Shown: one piece after another, positions 39,566 through 52,264 of the stretch
How positions within the stretch are numbered: the first letter of the stretch is position 1
Layout of the letters: each line of letters begins with the position of its first letter
Origin: Setaria digitata
Lineage: Eukaryota > Nematoda > Chromadorea > Rhabditida > Setariidae
Direction of reading: 5' to 3'
Length of the DNA stretch: 64,000 nucleotides
Assembly: GCA_003640385.1 (NCBI GenBank)
Contig: RCAB01000073.1
Span: 124,001-188,000 of the forward strand
The notes under the pieces: model-generated
Seen by the model: the letters and a program-made list of their open reading frames with translations, nothing else
What the model was told of the DNA's origin: nothing
Databases searched by the model: none
Made by a program: the position numbers and the translations under genes

Positions 39566-41775
39566 GATGTCTTGGAAATGCTTAATTGTAAACTAAAACA
39601 AAATAAATAGGGAGATTCAATATTATGTAGATCAGTAGAAGATAGGCAAGGAAGAGAGGTCACTAAGAAGAATGAATAAAAATTGACGATAAATTAATTG
39701 GCGGGGGGAGGGGGGGGTTACTTGGATCAGCAACTGCATGGGCTACCTATTGTTATTCTTATATTAGTTTCTACTAGTTTCTCCGTAGTATCGAGCAACA
39801 CGTAGAAGCTAGCTACAAAAATTTGGTGATTTAAATTAGGAGGAATTCTGTGATGCATGCCATGTTTGGTCGTCTGCTGAGCAAAATGAATGATATAATA
39901 TTGGTATGGCAGGAGATCTACATAGTAACTTCAAAAAAGAGGTCATACGACTGATTTCGGTTCACAGTGTCCTCCTTTCTCATTATGTTGATCCATTCAA
40001 ATTTTTAGAAACATCCCTGTGCATTTCCAGAAGATTAACTTGAATGAATTTCAGATCTTCCTCTTTTATTCAAATGCGCTTGAGCTTTGGAAATATGAAT
40101 GATTTCCCTCATTCATTCATGAAGTCAAAAAAAATGAAAAGAACTGTTTTTCTGAAAACTGAAAATTCAGCTACAGAGGTTCCACAGTTAATGATTGGCA
40201 ATTTCTCATTCATAGCTCATTTTCGAATTAATATCAAATTCTTTTTTATGGTTTACAAACGGGAGCAAGTTTTTACCTCTCTAGTGTTATCACACTATTC
40301 CTGTTAAATTCGCTTTCCGTTACCGCTGATGTCGCTTACCTCCTAAATTTAATGATGCCCTGCTAAAATACAATTGAGAAAAACACTAATTCCATAATGT
40401 GCTAGATTTCTAACTTGTTAATTTCTACAATATCTACATACATAACAGTATTATTTTGTCTCGACGTGGTTTTAGTTGTGTTAGTCTTTAATTAGTAATT
40501 ACCTCCCTTATATCTCCCTCTCTTCTAGTAAAGTTATGCTTCTAGTTCATTTCATCTCATTTTTATCGATGTCGTTAAATTCTCTTTAAGTAAGCTTTTT
40601 CGGCAGGTTCTTTACCGTTCCATTATCTGTCAGTTACGATTTGGAATATTTTCTGCATTCGCAATCTTTTTGTTGAAATACGAAGGGCGATGAGGAATAG
40701 AGTTACGGTACAATTTCAACTGATTCCGACATCTGCCTAATAGGAGCTCCTTTAACAAAGGAAGGTGAACAATTAGTCATTTCCCTTTTATTTTAGTAAA
40801 ATTGTCAAGATCTGACAAATGATATGACCATCTTTTTTGAAAAAAACAAACTCAAGCAGGAGAATATTGAATTGTAAGTCATAAATTTGAACTATCGGAC
40901 ACTTTATTCCTGTATTTTGTTTTTCATTTCATTTCTTTTTGAAGCTTCCGGGTATATCTAATCGTAAGGTTTGGAGAAAATCCGAAAGATCCCTGTTCCT
41001 GTGTCCTTGGTATAGGAAGAGGAATTTCCGTACGAACAGTCCAACAATAATAGTAACTGTAAATAATAACTAATAGTAATAAATAATAGCAAATAATAAT
41101 GATAAATAATTAGTAATAAGCAAGCAAATGCGAATGATAGTTAGTCCAGGCCCAAAAAAAGAAATTAAATATCCGAGACTAGAAAAGTAAGCAAAAGGCT
41201 TGTCTTGCTATGTAAAATTACTCTTAAGAAGTGGCCAGAAATGCGTCTTGATTAAAAATATTGGAAATCGTCCCAGCGGTTATGTAGTAAAATTTCACAT
41301 TTATCAGCGAATGAATTTATCGGTCTTCCGGTTTCTCCGAACGTCACAGATGTTTCCCAAAATTTCAAGTAAATCTGTCGGATGAGAATGCGTTCAAAAC
41401 ATGTGCATAGATACTAACTGTATCCAGTTAATCATGTACTTCAGGAGCAGGTGAATATTATTTTACAAAGATTAGGAATTAAAGACTGTGATCCTAATGA
41501 GACAAATCCGGGTACAAATGAAACTGATGTAATAATATATATATATTATATATAAGTTTCAAAATGGGTGCAGTCTGCCCGTGCCATTTACTCTTTTATT
41601 TTGATTGAGCAAGTTGTTTTTGGCCCTTAATAAACTGATATACCACTGTTCTGCATTAGCTATTGATGAAGCATTGTAATTTTGTTCTTCTTTACTTGAG
41701 CACATAAATATAATAATATTGGGAATTATTTTGATGTGAAATCTGCAAATTTGAAATTTTAATTGGTGTGCATAC
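39566..41775. other. Intergenic region upstream of the basic-peptide gene
   Basis: No supported exon. A G-run (39700-39717) lies about 135 bases upstream of the peptide gene's start. At 41040-41125 there is a degenerate AAT/AATA repeat, and at 41531-41556 an AT-only palindromic stretch. The rest is unremarkable. Confidence 0.45.
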
Positions 41776-44700
41776 TCAAACAAAATATCGCTTATTTTGC
41801 AATCTGAGGGCTTCAAATCCTACAGTTGTTGTTCGTGGTAACAAATATCTGCCGTACAGTTCCAACTGTAAAGCTGATTCTTTAAGAATACCGAGTGTTT
41901 GCAACACTGGGAGCAACGGTGGCTTTCGTGAATGGATTGCAGAAGGAGTGCTGGAAAAAGTTAAGCGCTGACCAAAAGAGTGGGAAGATATTTGATTAAT
42001 TAGGACATTTTGTAAATTTAGCTAATACTGATGAATCCTCGAAATCCTGAGATTTGATCAATGTGGGTTCGAAATCAATTTTTAAAACATCTGCTGGAAA
42101 GATATTAGGGATTCTTGTTTCGAGTAGAATTATCTTAAAATTATAACAACTTTGTCAAGACTTCTTTCTTCCTATCCATACAGACCGATGCAAAATGGAT
42201 CAAAATTTTCGTGAATACTTCACTCTTCTATTCATCCGATTGTTCATCAAAAAAATTTCATATTCCTATCTATAGCTATCACTCCATTATTTATCAAAAG
42301 AGACTATTTATTTAATAGATGGTGATGGCGTTGTTCCTCATAAGGCTTCTAAACCAAGCTGAAGATGTCAAATACTGAACTGAATTCACTGAACTCATTC
42401 CCTGCTCACTCCATTTGCCCATATTTGCAAATACAAAACAGCTTCCCAATACTACTCGGACGCTCCAATCACCGACATTTTGAACAGCAGTGAAAGAATC
42501 ACAAACAAATAAAAAAAAAAAAAAGATACCTGATTAACACAAAATCATCGACAATCTTCGTATAGATTTCAGAACCAGCAGTAGTAGAGGCGAATATGAT
42601 ACTTTCAAAAGGTTGCTTATGCTGGCTGTCCAAGTTGTACACGGGCTCGCCACTGCTGGTTACCTAAAACACCAAAAAGTATCCAATATTATTGGAAAGT
42701 TATGAATCTTCACTATCAAAAGAACCACTAAATGAAGTTCAAAATTCACTATGTGAAAGAGTTGAATATAATTTAAAAAAATCTGAGGCTAACAAGAATG
42801 GGCAAATACGTTCTTATATCTTTCATCAGAATTAAATTAAAGTGGTAGAAAATTTAAGCTCAACATACAACTTAATTTAGCTTGGTAGACATTTGTTTGT
42901 TTCATTTACAATTTTTAGGCCGAGTGCAAATTACATTAAGTGTAGATACATTTAGATACCCCCATGCAAAATTATGACAGGGAAAGTAATCTTTAAATGA
43001 AACCCAAAAACATAAATTTGAAAAAACAAAGGGAAAAAAATAACCTTAAGCCACCGCCAAGTAGCAATTTTCACGAAACCAAAATACTCAATCATTTCAT
43101 TGACAAATTCTAGATGTTTAGCATTATTTGTAACCCACACTGCCAACAATCCTGATTCTTCCAAAAGCTCAGGCAAATAAAAATCCAACATCGATGTTTG
43201 GTCCGCATAGATCGGGTAGCTATACGATTAATATCAACATATTAGCAGCATCTTTTCTCATTTATTCATCATCATATTTTTATCCTATTTTTTACCACAG
43301 AGTTTTGAAAATCCACAAACTGTACAATTATATTTTCACTTACACACTTTTCCTTCTAACAGATCTATTCTCCCAAGGAGGATCCAACAATATAAAATCA
43401 AATCGCTTCCCATCTGAAATCAATACTTAACTCAATGTTTATTATTAATATTTGAAACCTATTAATTTCAATTATCACACCACAGAAGTTACTGTCAAAC
43501 TTGAAACAGAGGAACAAGATAATTAACGATTTCCAAAAATGAGAACGAAAAATTGAAGAGAATTGGTGGGAAATAAAACTAAAAGAGGATTTAAAAAGAA
43601 ATAAACTAAAGGCTATAAAATTACGCTTGATCAGTCCCCTTGACACACATGCATCATTTACGATAAAAGCAGAGAATGGAGGTAAAATAAATTCTTCTCC
43701 TTTGCATCCTGCTGTTATAACTTCCGGGCTAGCGTTTATCCACATTATTAATTCGTTTGGAATATGGTCAATGATTCTGAAAATTTTCTACTTTATATCA
43801 AATATGTATTCATTTTATATATATATATATATATATATACAGAGTCTTTTTAGAGACAGTATCCAGGCATTCTCGCGCAATGCTGCATATTGCTATTAAT
43901 TACAAAAGGATTTCAAAAAGTAAGCAGACTTTCTAAAAGTTCTTTGGAGAGAAAAAAGTACAACGTTCTTTTTTCTAAGTCTTCAAGGACAAAATCCGAA
44001 AATGGACAAGGGTATTACCTATTTTCATGATCCAAAAATATTTCCTTAATACTTTGCCCCGCAACATAATGCAGTTTGTCATAACGAGATAATGGACAAG
44101 GAACTGAAGCTATATTAAGAGCTAAGTTTCGCACTAAATAATTATTGAAATCCAGTAATGCTGACTCTTGCTGCTTTTCATTAAATGCATCCATCTTGAT
44201 CGCTTCGTCCAGCGCCTTTTTTAAAATAATATTGACCTGAAAAAAAGTTTCAAGTGATTTTAAATAAGAAGTGTCAAAATCAAATGAAATATATAGAGAA
44301 TATTTATCAGTATATTAGTATATCATAAAAATTTAGTAACATAAAAATATCCTTTAAAAATATACAAGCTATTTTTAAAAGAAATTAGTAACTATTAGTT
44401 TTAACATCGAGAAGGGAGGAATCAATAACTTACCTTTTGTAATTCATAAGCAATATTCGAAGATATTCCATTCCTTCGTTTTTGCTTCGACCTATGTTTT
44501 TTTCCTGCAGACTCTTTCTCAAACAGTGCCTTAGCCTCTGAATCCATCCGAAATGGTGAGTGTATTGAATAGAATGTTCGGTTTGGTACGCTGGATGTAA
44601 AAACAAATGAACTCTTCTGAGTAAATAAAAGGACCCAATACAACTGCAAGTCCTAGTTCAAAGAAAAAAAATCAAGAAAAATTATCCCACTTGAATTGTA

Positions 44701-44881
44701 AAACCACCAGCAGTTCTGCAAAATTGTTGAAAAACAATATATCCATCCAACAAACCTTTAATGTCAGTACAGAAATTCACCTGTTGCCTTCATAAATGGT
44801 TTCATAATAAGCACTTTCATCGAGTACTGCCCAATCAGTACTTCGCAGCCGAATTATCTTCCGGAAAGCCGACCCAGCCAT
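41776..44881 (-). CDS. damt-1: METTL4/DAMT-1-like MT-A70 N6-adenine methyltransferase
   Basis: MT-A70 family enzyme that transfers methyl from SAM to adenine N6. METTL4 relatives modify U2 snRNA, and C. elegans DAMT-1 was reported as a DNA 6mA methyltransferase. Nine exons close in phase to 422 aa: 44881-44781, 44715-44691, 44652-44434, 44236-44019, 43776-43625, 43413-43344, 43219-43045, 42663-42530, 41950-41776. The catalytic DPPW is at 249-252 within FDFILLDPPWENRSVRRK. Further landmarks are LLAVWVTNNAKHLEFV, TWRWLKVTSSGEPVYNLDSQ and the family C-terminus AIHSRKPPLLPVL plus LELYGRYLLPR. A basic stretch KKHRSKQKRRNG lies in the N-terminal region. Exon 2 is only 25 bases and the following intron only 38, so that junction deserves a cDNA check. 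The whole MT-A70 core is present, so an active enzyme is likely. Confidence 0.92.
43816..43839. repeat. (TA)n microsatellite
   Basis: A run of alternating T and A in an intron of the METTL4-like gene. Confidence 0.8.
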
Positions 44882-44993
44882 TGATATGAGGTTCTTGAGC
44901 AATCATACATAATCAAGCAAGAAAAGTCTGGCACAAATAATTCGCCATAAAATGTTTATCCATATATTAGCACTGCGCGAAGCAGTTTTAATA

Positions 44994-45665
44994 TTATTTA
45001 AAAAGGATTTTTGCCCAAAAAACCCAAAGATAGCATGAAATAATTACAACTACTGGACAGCCGAACAGTGGCCCACAAAATCCATAGAGTGCCCTCAGCA
45101 AGAATAACTGACAGTCATTTCAAAAGCATAAGCAATTTACCTGTAAATTATTAGGATCAACCTAAGAAATACACGTGGTATTTTCTACGAATATTTTTAT
45201 GCATGCTTTCTTTTTGCGATGTTCATGTTTTATGCATATGCACTGATAACGACAGATCAGGGACAGCATTACATGCATATTTCTAAATGCATAATATAGG
45301 TACCACAGATGAAGATGAAATGATATATTAAAATCAACTGCGCACTTTTGAGAACTGCTTCGCTATTATTCATTGGCAATGCGTAATACGAAAAATACCA
45401 AAGAAAAATACCAATAACAGATACTACCAAATCAGAACTAAAAAAAGAAAAAGGCGAGATTAGAGAAATGTTGAGATGAAGATGGAAAACATGAAGAGAT
45501 TACGAATAGACGTAAAATGAAGTAGATATCAGAAAAAAAAAACCAAAGCTTCATTAAAATTACATTTGAAGATCAATAAAATAATGCAGCAAACGAACAA
45601 TTATTTACAGTAAATTTACCATCTAATCCAAATTCTTCAATGAATGTTAAAATATCAGAGCCCAT
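44994..45665 (-). CDS. Small unrecognised multi-span membrane protein, incomplete model
   Basis: Four minus-strand exons are visible: 45665-45620 (MGSDILTFIEEFGLD), 45437-45356 (SDLVVSVIGIFLWYFSYYAL then PMNNSEA), 45161-45141 (VDPNNLQ) and 45107-44994 (RALYGFCGPLFGCPVVVIIS, then CYLWVFWAKILFK and TAA). Acceptors and donors are good. The last three join perfectly in phase and give two hydrophobic segments separated by a short polar loop. The first exon does not join the second in phase, so an exon of 3n+1 bases is missing or the first exon belongs elsewhere. Only about 112 bases separate its stop from the METTL4-like start, a spacing typical of nematode operons. No family recognised. Confidence 0.5.
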
Positions 45666-46203
45666 AGTGGAGCAGTTTTATAGTTTGACGACACCAGCAA
45701 TCACTAAAACTTTGTCATAGTCGTTACCGACTCTTCGAAATGATGAAAAATTTCAGTGATCTTTTTTTCACATTCCAAGTTTTAAAATAAATAAAATCCA
45801 ACCAAATATGAGATTAACTACGCTTATAAAGTGATCAGCTGTACTTTTTGCATTTTGCATTTTTCAAAACTTGCAAAATAAAAGATCAGAATGTCCAAAA
45901 AATGACCCAACTTCTTCCTGTAGAAGAAAATATCAAAATGAATTAGAGCATATAAAATAATTTTTCGAATCTAATAAATTCCTTCCAACTAACTTCCTCC
46001 TATAATCTAATTTAAGCCAGTATTTGCAGGAAACAAAAATATAACGGATAGTAAAAAGCGCAGTCAAAAACAATATTATGAAAAATAATAATATAAAATA
46101 AAATCACTGAACAACAGCAATTACTGGAATTAATGAGTTACTTCGATAAATTGTGTACTTGAATCGCCCCAATCATATTATAGTGAGATAATAAATATGA
46201 ATC

Positions 46204-49200
46204 CTAGCCGAAGATAAATTTTACAAAAAAGAATGTGAAAACGCCAATAATGATGGTCAATACTTTAAGTAGACCACGTCTAAGATCTTGTTCATGAGTG
46301 CTCAATTCGGAACTCAACATTTCGATACATGCAACATAAATGAGTGTTCCAGCTGCGAATCCTTCTAACACAAATCGAATCAACAGTGAAGTGAATGTCT
46401 CCATAGAATTGATCTAAAAGCATAAAAATTTTAAAACAATAAAATTCATTTGAATAAGAAATTGCCTAATGACGTCTAGAATTAAGACAGAATTAAGTAA
46501 AATCTTAAAAATCTTTATCATTCCTTTTTTCTAGAAGGCCATCGCACAAACTACCAACTATGTAAAAATTTTACCAAGCAGTTCCTTACTCAAACCAATA
46601 CTAATTAGGATTAATCGTACTAGTCCAATCTTCAAATTCTTCATTTTATATGCTGCTCATCCTAATTTATCTGAACGATTTGTAAGAATTTCAAACAATG
46701 TGAACAGTGTCTCAACTTATTATGAAAAGCCTATATTTTTCACATTGATAAATATAAAAAGCTTTCTTCAGCTGCGCAAATGAAGCGAAAATAAGAGTAT
46801 TTATTTTGAAATTGAAAAATCCTGAAAGTAAAACTTACTACAAGAGATGAAGACATTCCTGTAGGAATACTGCCTGCAAGTACAAGTGATGATATGAATG
46901 CTGTTTTTGGAGTGCTCTTTTGATGCGCTAAGTTAGCACCAAATGCGAATGAACATAGTATTTCATGAAGCATAATGGCAAATAAAAGACTGTAGAACTC
47001 TGTCGAAATTAGCTGAAAATAAATTCTTTCAGAAAAAAAACTTATCATCATATTCCAAAAGTTCATCACCTCAAAAAAGATTACAAAAATAGACTAAACT
47101 GTTTCATTTGTCTACCGCCAAGCTCTACTGATAGTTCCATTCAAATCTGCCTGGACAAAATTAGCACTTTTGTGGCTTTTTAGTTAAATGTTTTACTGGA
47201 CTTAAAAAGATGCTCCTTTGCTACTTCCACACCATGATCAGATTTAAATTTGTGAAGAAACATGAAGAAAAGGTAACAAATTAAAATTTCAAAAGACGGC
47301 TATACTTCTCACACCAAAATATGCAAACAAAAAAATGACAAAGTATTGAAATAGAAAAATCACCTAAGTTAAATCATATAAAATAAGCAACTAAAAACTA
47401 TTTACAACGGAAAATATCCGATTTAAGTAAGGCTCAGAGAGTTCTTTGACTTGAGTCCTCAACGACTATTTCGAAGACTGTTTCAACTGCAAAATAAAAA
47501 GGACATCTGTAGGGAACAGGAAAGAAAACCATTTGACAAATTCGACTAGCTTTCGTTTAATAAGCATGAAGCAATGTGTTTATCTGACATCAAATTACCT
47601 GTGTCTAGTTAGTTGCACTCTCAAAAAGCAAGTGAAAATAAAACAATTAAAAAGGAAAATAGACGAATCACAGTCTTGCAAAAGATAGCTGAGATAGGTA
47701 ATAACAGAAATTATTCTCCAACTTACCGGCAATCCCAGTGCGATACCTTCAAAGAGTGAATGCATGGAAAGACCAAACAACAAAACAAATGTACTCAGTG
47801 ATAAATTCGATGAATGAAGACCAGAATGGAAATATATGCCACGTTTATGTTTTTGGAAGACCTAAAATATCTCTTATCTAATTTGAGATGATAATTACCT
47901 CCAGGTACAGACAGTAGAATTATATGAAGTTGAAAATCCAATCTTTCCAAAAGTATTGCTGTCTTATACACACTATGATTACAGAACATATGAAGCTATC
48001 ACGATGCTTTCTGTAGCATATGTTGAACTAGTTTTAAAATTTTGATTATTTATTCTTTACCAAAATTAATGTGCTAAGATGACAGTCAGTGAGTGCTACT
48101 CAGAAAAAAAATTTCCTATTTCAGAAAGGCAGGAAACGAACTTCATCACTAACATGTCGAAATTCAATTGATGGTGTATTGTCCACTGGATCAGCGAAGT
48201 TTTCGGCGCTAGGATTCTCTGAAACAAGCGGCTCGATGTCCTCATCCCACTTTAATAAAGTCATCAAACCACTATTGCATGCAGAAGATTCACAGTCTAC
48301 GACGGTGCTCAGCACATTTTCAGAAGTTTTACCATTTGTTATGCATGCCGTATCAACAGAATGCTTGCAAATTCCTCGAGAACCAGATCCATGAAACATG
48401 TGAACTACCTGAAATGAAGTGAAATGCAGCGGTAAGACAACATTTGCTCACTAATAGGCAGTATTATTCCATAAATAATCATCAGCCATTTGTCAGCACA
48501 AAAATAATTGTTCATTTGAAAAATTAATCACTAGAAGTTGATAAAATTAATCACTACACATTGACTATTAACTTCATGAATAAGAAAAATATGACATATT
48601 TTATTAAAAACATTTGGAGATGTGTCAACCAAAGTTGGTATAAACTAACCTCTTCAAGAAAAAGTATTAAAAGAAAGCCCATTAATACGACCAGTTCTGA
48701 ATTTAGAAATATATACGAAAGCAGATCAGAGCAGCCAGCTACTGCGACGCAAACATTTTGAATATGTTCTCCATGTTTTCGAATATGTGGCAAGAGACCA
48801 AGAAAACATGACGATAAGAATATACCACAAGCAAAACAGTTACCCAAAGAAACGGCAAAGCTTGTTTTTCTACAAAACAGAGAATTACTGGACAGAGAAA
48901 TGAAACCTCTCACATATACTATGATAGTTCCAGCACCCTTTGACTAAAAGAAATCAAAACAACCTGCTAGAAAAAAAGTTATGGTAACGAAAGACTAACA
49001 ATTTCTAAGGGAAATAACCTCCGGTACAAAGATTGATAAGTCCCAGCAAGCCTTGAATTATAGTTAAGGTTTTGTTTTTTATCTCCAATAATGCAATGAA
49101 ATCTAATTTTGAGGGAATGTTTGTCAGTCACTTTTACAAAAAAGGAAAAAAACTTAGTGAAGCTTACGCATTACGATTTCCTGATCGTATTCGTCTTTTC

Positions 49201-49277
49201 AGCATACAATAACTACCAAACGTTGTGAAAAAAAGAATAATAAATATAATACATCCCCACAAGACACTCAAAATCAT
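46204..49277 (-). CDS. ZIP (SLC39) divalent metal transporter
   Basis: ZIP proteins move Zn2+ or related metals into the cytosol. Six exons give 367 aa, all in phase: 49277-49168, 48869-48650, 48408-48154, 47861-47727, 47012-46839, 46413-46204. TM1 is LWGCIIFIILFFTTFGSYCM followed by a basic loop. TM2 has the family pattern GNCFACGIFLSSCFLGLLPH, and TM3 is LVVLMGFLLILFLEE. The TM3-TM4 loop is long and acidic (KWDEDIEPL, SAENFADPVD) rather than the usual His-rich stretch. TM4 carries the metal site HSLFEGIALG (His229, Glu233). TM5 has LHEILCSFAFGANL (His256, Glu257), where many ZIPs have His-Lys. The rest runs to KFIFG. This fits the ZIP1-3 subfamily. The donor at 48154/48153 has a close in-frame alternative at 48142. 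Metal specificity cannot be read from the sequence. Confidence 0.9.
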
Positions 49278-49720
49278 TCCCGATCGAGCTTATTTTCACA
49301 TCACTACCAATGAGTAATTGAAACCTCATACTGGCAACGCCAACATCTGAAATCTCTTCACATATTCTTAACGTACAGTACTGGAGCAATTTAGTAACCC
49401 ACTGACATACCACAATTAATTTTCAGCTTCAGTATGCTCATGTACCAGCTAATATCACTCCAGTACGTCACCAAGAAGAAAATTTGGGAAGTAGCGAGAA
49501 ACAAACTGTCTAGCGTTAAAAAGTAACTACTACGGCTTATGTGAATCTCGGTAATCTATTCCACACAACCAACAAAACTTTTCAAATTATGTTTACCTTT
49601 GACGTTCGTACGTTCATGTGCAAAAAAGGCTGAGCTGACAAAGAAATTTATTCAACATGATAGAAAAGAGAAAAACGACAGCAAAATATACAGGCAATGC
49701 CAAAATACACAAATTGAGTA

Positions 49721-51480
49721 TTACTTCTTTCTTCTTTGTTTTGCATCACTTTTCGAACCAAAATGAAAACCTTTGAGCTTACGAGCTAGACTTCTGGGTG
49801 TTGCTATCTCTTCAAAACTGAAAATTTTTTATAGATTAGTCAAAATTCCGTTTAAATAACATATTCTTAGGGTTTCGACTTCATTTGAGCATAAAAGAAA
49901 AGATGGAAAAGATGTATTGGAAATGTTTTAAAATACCTATTTTTATCATTTTTCTTCGATCGTTTCTTTTGTCCTCCGAAGCCAAATTTTTTGTTTCGTG
50001 CTATTCGACTAAATTTCTTTCTCCCACGCAGTTTTTCTTTTGTTAGCTCCTTCACTTCAACCTGAAGATTTTCGTCCTTTTAATGAAGAAATATAAATTT
50101 GGAAGAAACTGCTAAAATTCAACAACCATTATCACGTTATATAGCTTAGCAAAAACAAAAACATACCTCATTATCACACATTCTCTTCGCATTATTAAGC
50201 ATAGTATCCAGTTGTGACTTGATGCCCTTCCGATGCTTCTTCACCTCTTCTATCAAAATTTTCTTTTCGTTTTGTTTCCTTTCCATCACCTAAATTAATA
50301 AAGCATAAACTATTGCAGGCCTTACTACAATACCATTACCATGCTGTGAATTACGATTTCCTAACTTAAGCTCCATTTATAATCCGAATTTAAAACAACT
50401 GTTCAAAATCAACCTTCTTCTGAACTTTAGCAGCAAATTTCTTCTCATTACGAATCCTACGAATTGCTTCCAGTTTCTGTTTGTTTTGTTCAATTTCTGC
50501 CATCCGTTCCCTGACCTGCGAATATTTTTCCAAATGACAAACAATATGACTTCATTAATAAAGCTAACAATCAGAGACTATTAAAAATGGAAAAAACAGC
50601 CCACCTTTTGCATATGTCTGTCACTTTTTACCATTTCAGCATAGTAATCTCCTGGTCGAAAAATCTTCACGCCCATTTCACGCAATCGTGGTATCGCTAT
50701 CTGGACTGCCTTTTCGGCCTGTTTATAGCTACAATAAATTATTGAAAGTAAATTTGTTTAAACATAGATCTGTATATCTGAAATCCAAAGTAATAAGTAA
50801 ATGACTTATTCACTGCAAACAACAGGAGAAATTACAAAATAACTGACAAAACTATTTCACGTTCAAAGTCGTCACTGATTGCTTTCTCACTGATATGACC
50901 ATTATTTACCGTCACGTCCAGCCTTTCCAGCCATGACAAATTCTTATTAAATTTCTTGACTTTCTCTTCCAGTTCGGTCTTCAAAATAATAAACTGCACA
51001 AAATATTTATAACATTAGGAAGTAGAATAACAACAACCGGGTTAGGTACACTATTAAATCATCAGTGTTATATATAATGTCGAGAGATTCAATTCACTAA
51101 ACTAACTGAATAACAAACTTTTTTATTTATGATTGGCTTCTTCTTTTCAACAACATAATTCAGCTTATCACTTTTCAGTAGGCCCTCATCGAAGGCAATT
51201 TGTAGCTGAAACAAACAGATATGACACAGCAAGTTTGAACTTATTTTAAATAATAGACAATGGTTGTCTGCAAACAAGCAAAAGAACTCTTTGCTCAAAA
51301 AAGAGGCTTCAAAAAGAAGTTAAATTGGATAAAACTCCGAAAATCATTCGTCAACACTTCTTAATCAAGAACTGATAAGCAATAATGAAGTAATACTTCT
51401 CTGTCCGAATCACAGCTCTCCTCTCCAATTTCATCGGCTGATAACATAGAAACATCCGCATCAGCATTGACGATATTCAT
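49721..51480 (-). CDS. EBNA1BP2: EBP2 (EBNA1BP2) ribosome-biogenesis protein
   Basis: EBP2 is a nucleolar factor needed for 27S pre-rRNA processing and 60S subunit assembly. Eight exons close in phase to 300 aa: 51480-51397, 51205-51119, 50993-50848, 50728-50605, 50515-50414, 50289-50167, 50076-49937, 49817-49721. Landmarks in family order are an acidic N-terminus (DEIGEESCDSD), LQIAFDEGLLK, NLSWLERLDVTV, DDFEREIVFYKQAEKAV, RPGDYYAEMVKSDRHMQK, a long charged coiled-coil (NEKKFAAKVQKKVMERKQNE) and the C-terminal RNKKFGFGGQKKRSKKND. It ends with a Lys/Arg tail (QRRKK), typical of nucleolar targeting. Length is close to the human protein. It would be the promoter-proximal gene if the minus-strand cluster down to 41776 is an operon. 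Confidence 0.93.
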
Positions 51481-52206
51481 TTTGCTCCTTTCACATTCAA
51501 GAAAAGCACTTCTTAAAAGAATCCATCTAGTTACACAATTTATCGCTGATTCTTTAGCATTTTGGAGCCTGTGATGCAATCACTGGTTTCAAGGAAAGAA
51601 AAGAGAACAGTCAATTATCCCTTGAACTGTGAAATAAAACAATCCACCTAATCCAAACGTCACCTCTGGATCACCTTAAATCAACACCTCTTAAAATTTT
51701 ACAAATTAAATATTTCACCGTATCCCAATGCGTCCTTTTAAAACTTATACTATCCATTGAAGCTCATTATGCAATTAGTTATCGAAATTTTTAAGATTCT
51801 AGATGTAATTTATTTTCACTTTTCTGACTTTCCGCTAAATTATTGACAATGCGTAGTGAATTCTTCGATAATTTTTTCTTCGAAATTAAACATCGAAATC
51901 TACTGCGATGCATAGATAGGTTTGCAGTAACAGTGCAACTCTGTGAAGGAGGAAGTGATGGCTAAAGTCATTGTGATTCTAATGAAGGTGACGAAATTCT
52001 TGTGAGGCTGTTCATGTGCCACACTCTTTCAATTCGTATATCTACGACCCTTATGATAGTGCTGAAAGTAAGTAGTAGCAGATAACAGCAGTCGTAAGTG
52101 TTCGTGCGTGATAATGAAACAGCATTTGTCAACTGTGATTTTCTTTACATTCCTCGACTTCCAATTGAAATCCAGTGGAACTCCTTGTGATGTGTTTATG
52201 ATTTAG

Positions 52207-52264
52207 TAAATGATAATCATTCTTGATAATCATTCTTGGTTAACCCGGGAATGATTATCATTTA
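52207..52264. repeat. Perfect 16-bp inverted repeat (stem-loop)
   Basis: Left arm 52207-52222 (TAAATGATAATCATTC) and right arm 52249-52264 are exact reverse complements around a 26-base loop. The loop repeats part of the left arm (ATAATCATTCTTG). Confidence 0.85.

Noticed and set aside
41768..41971. Plus-strand 67-aa open frame that looks like a gene end
   Set aside because: It is the antisense of the last exon of the METTL4-like gene, whose HSRKPPLLPVL and LELYGRYLL match the family.
42000..42085. Possible tRNA B-box-like stretch (GGGTTCGAAATC)
   Set aside because: No A-box and no cloverleaf can be drawn around it.
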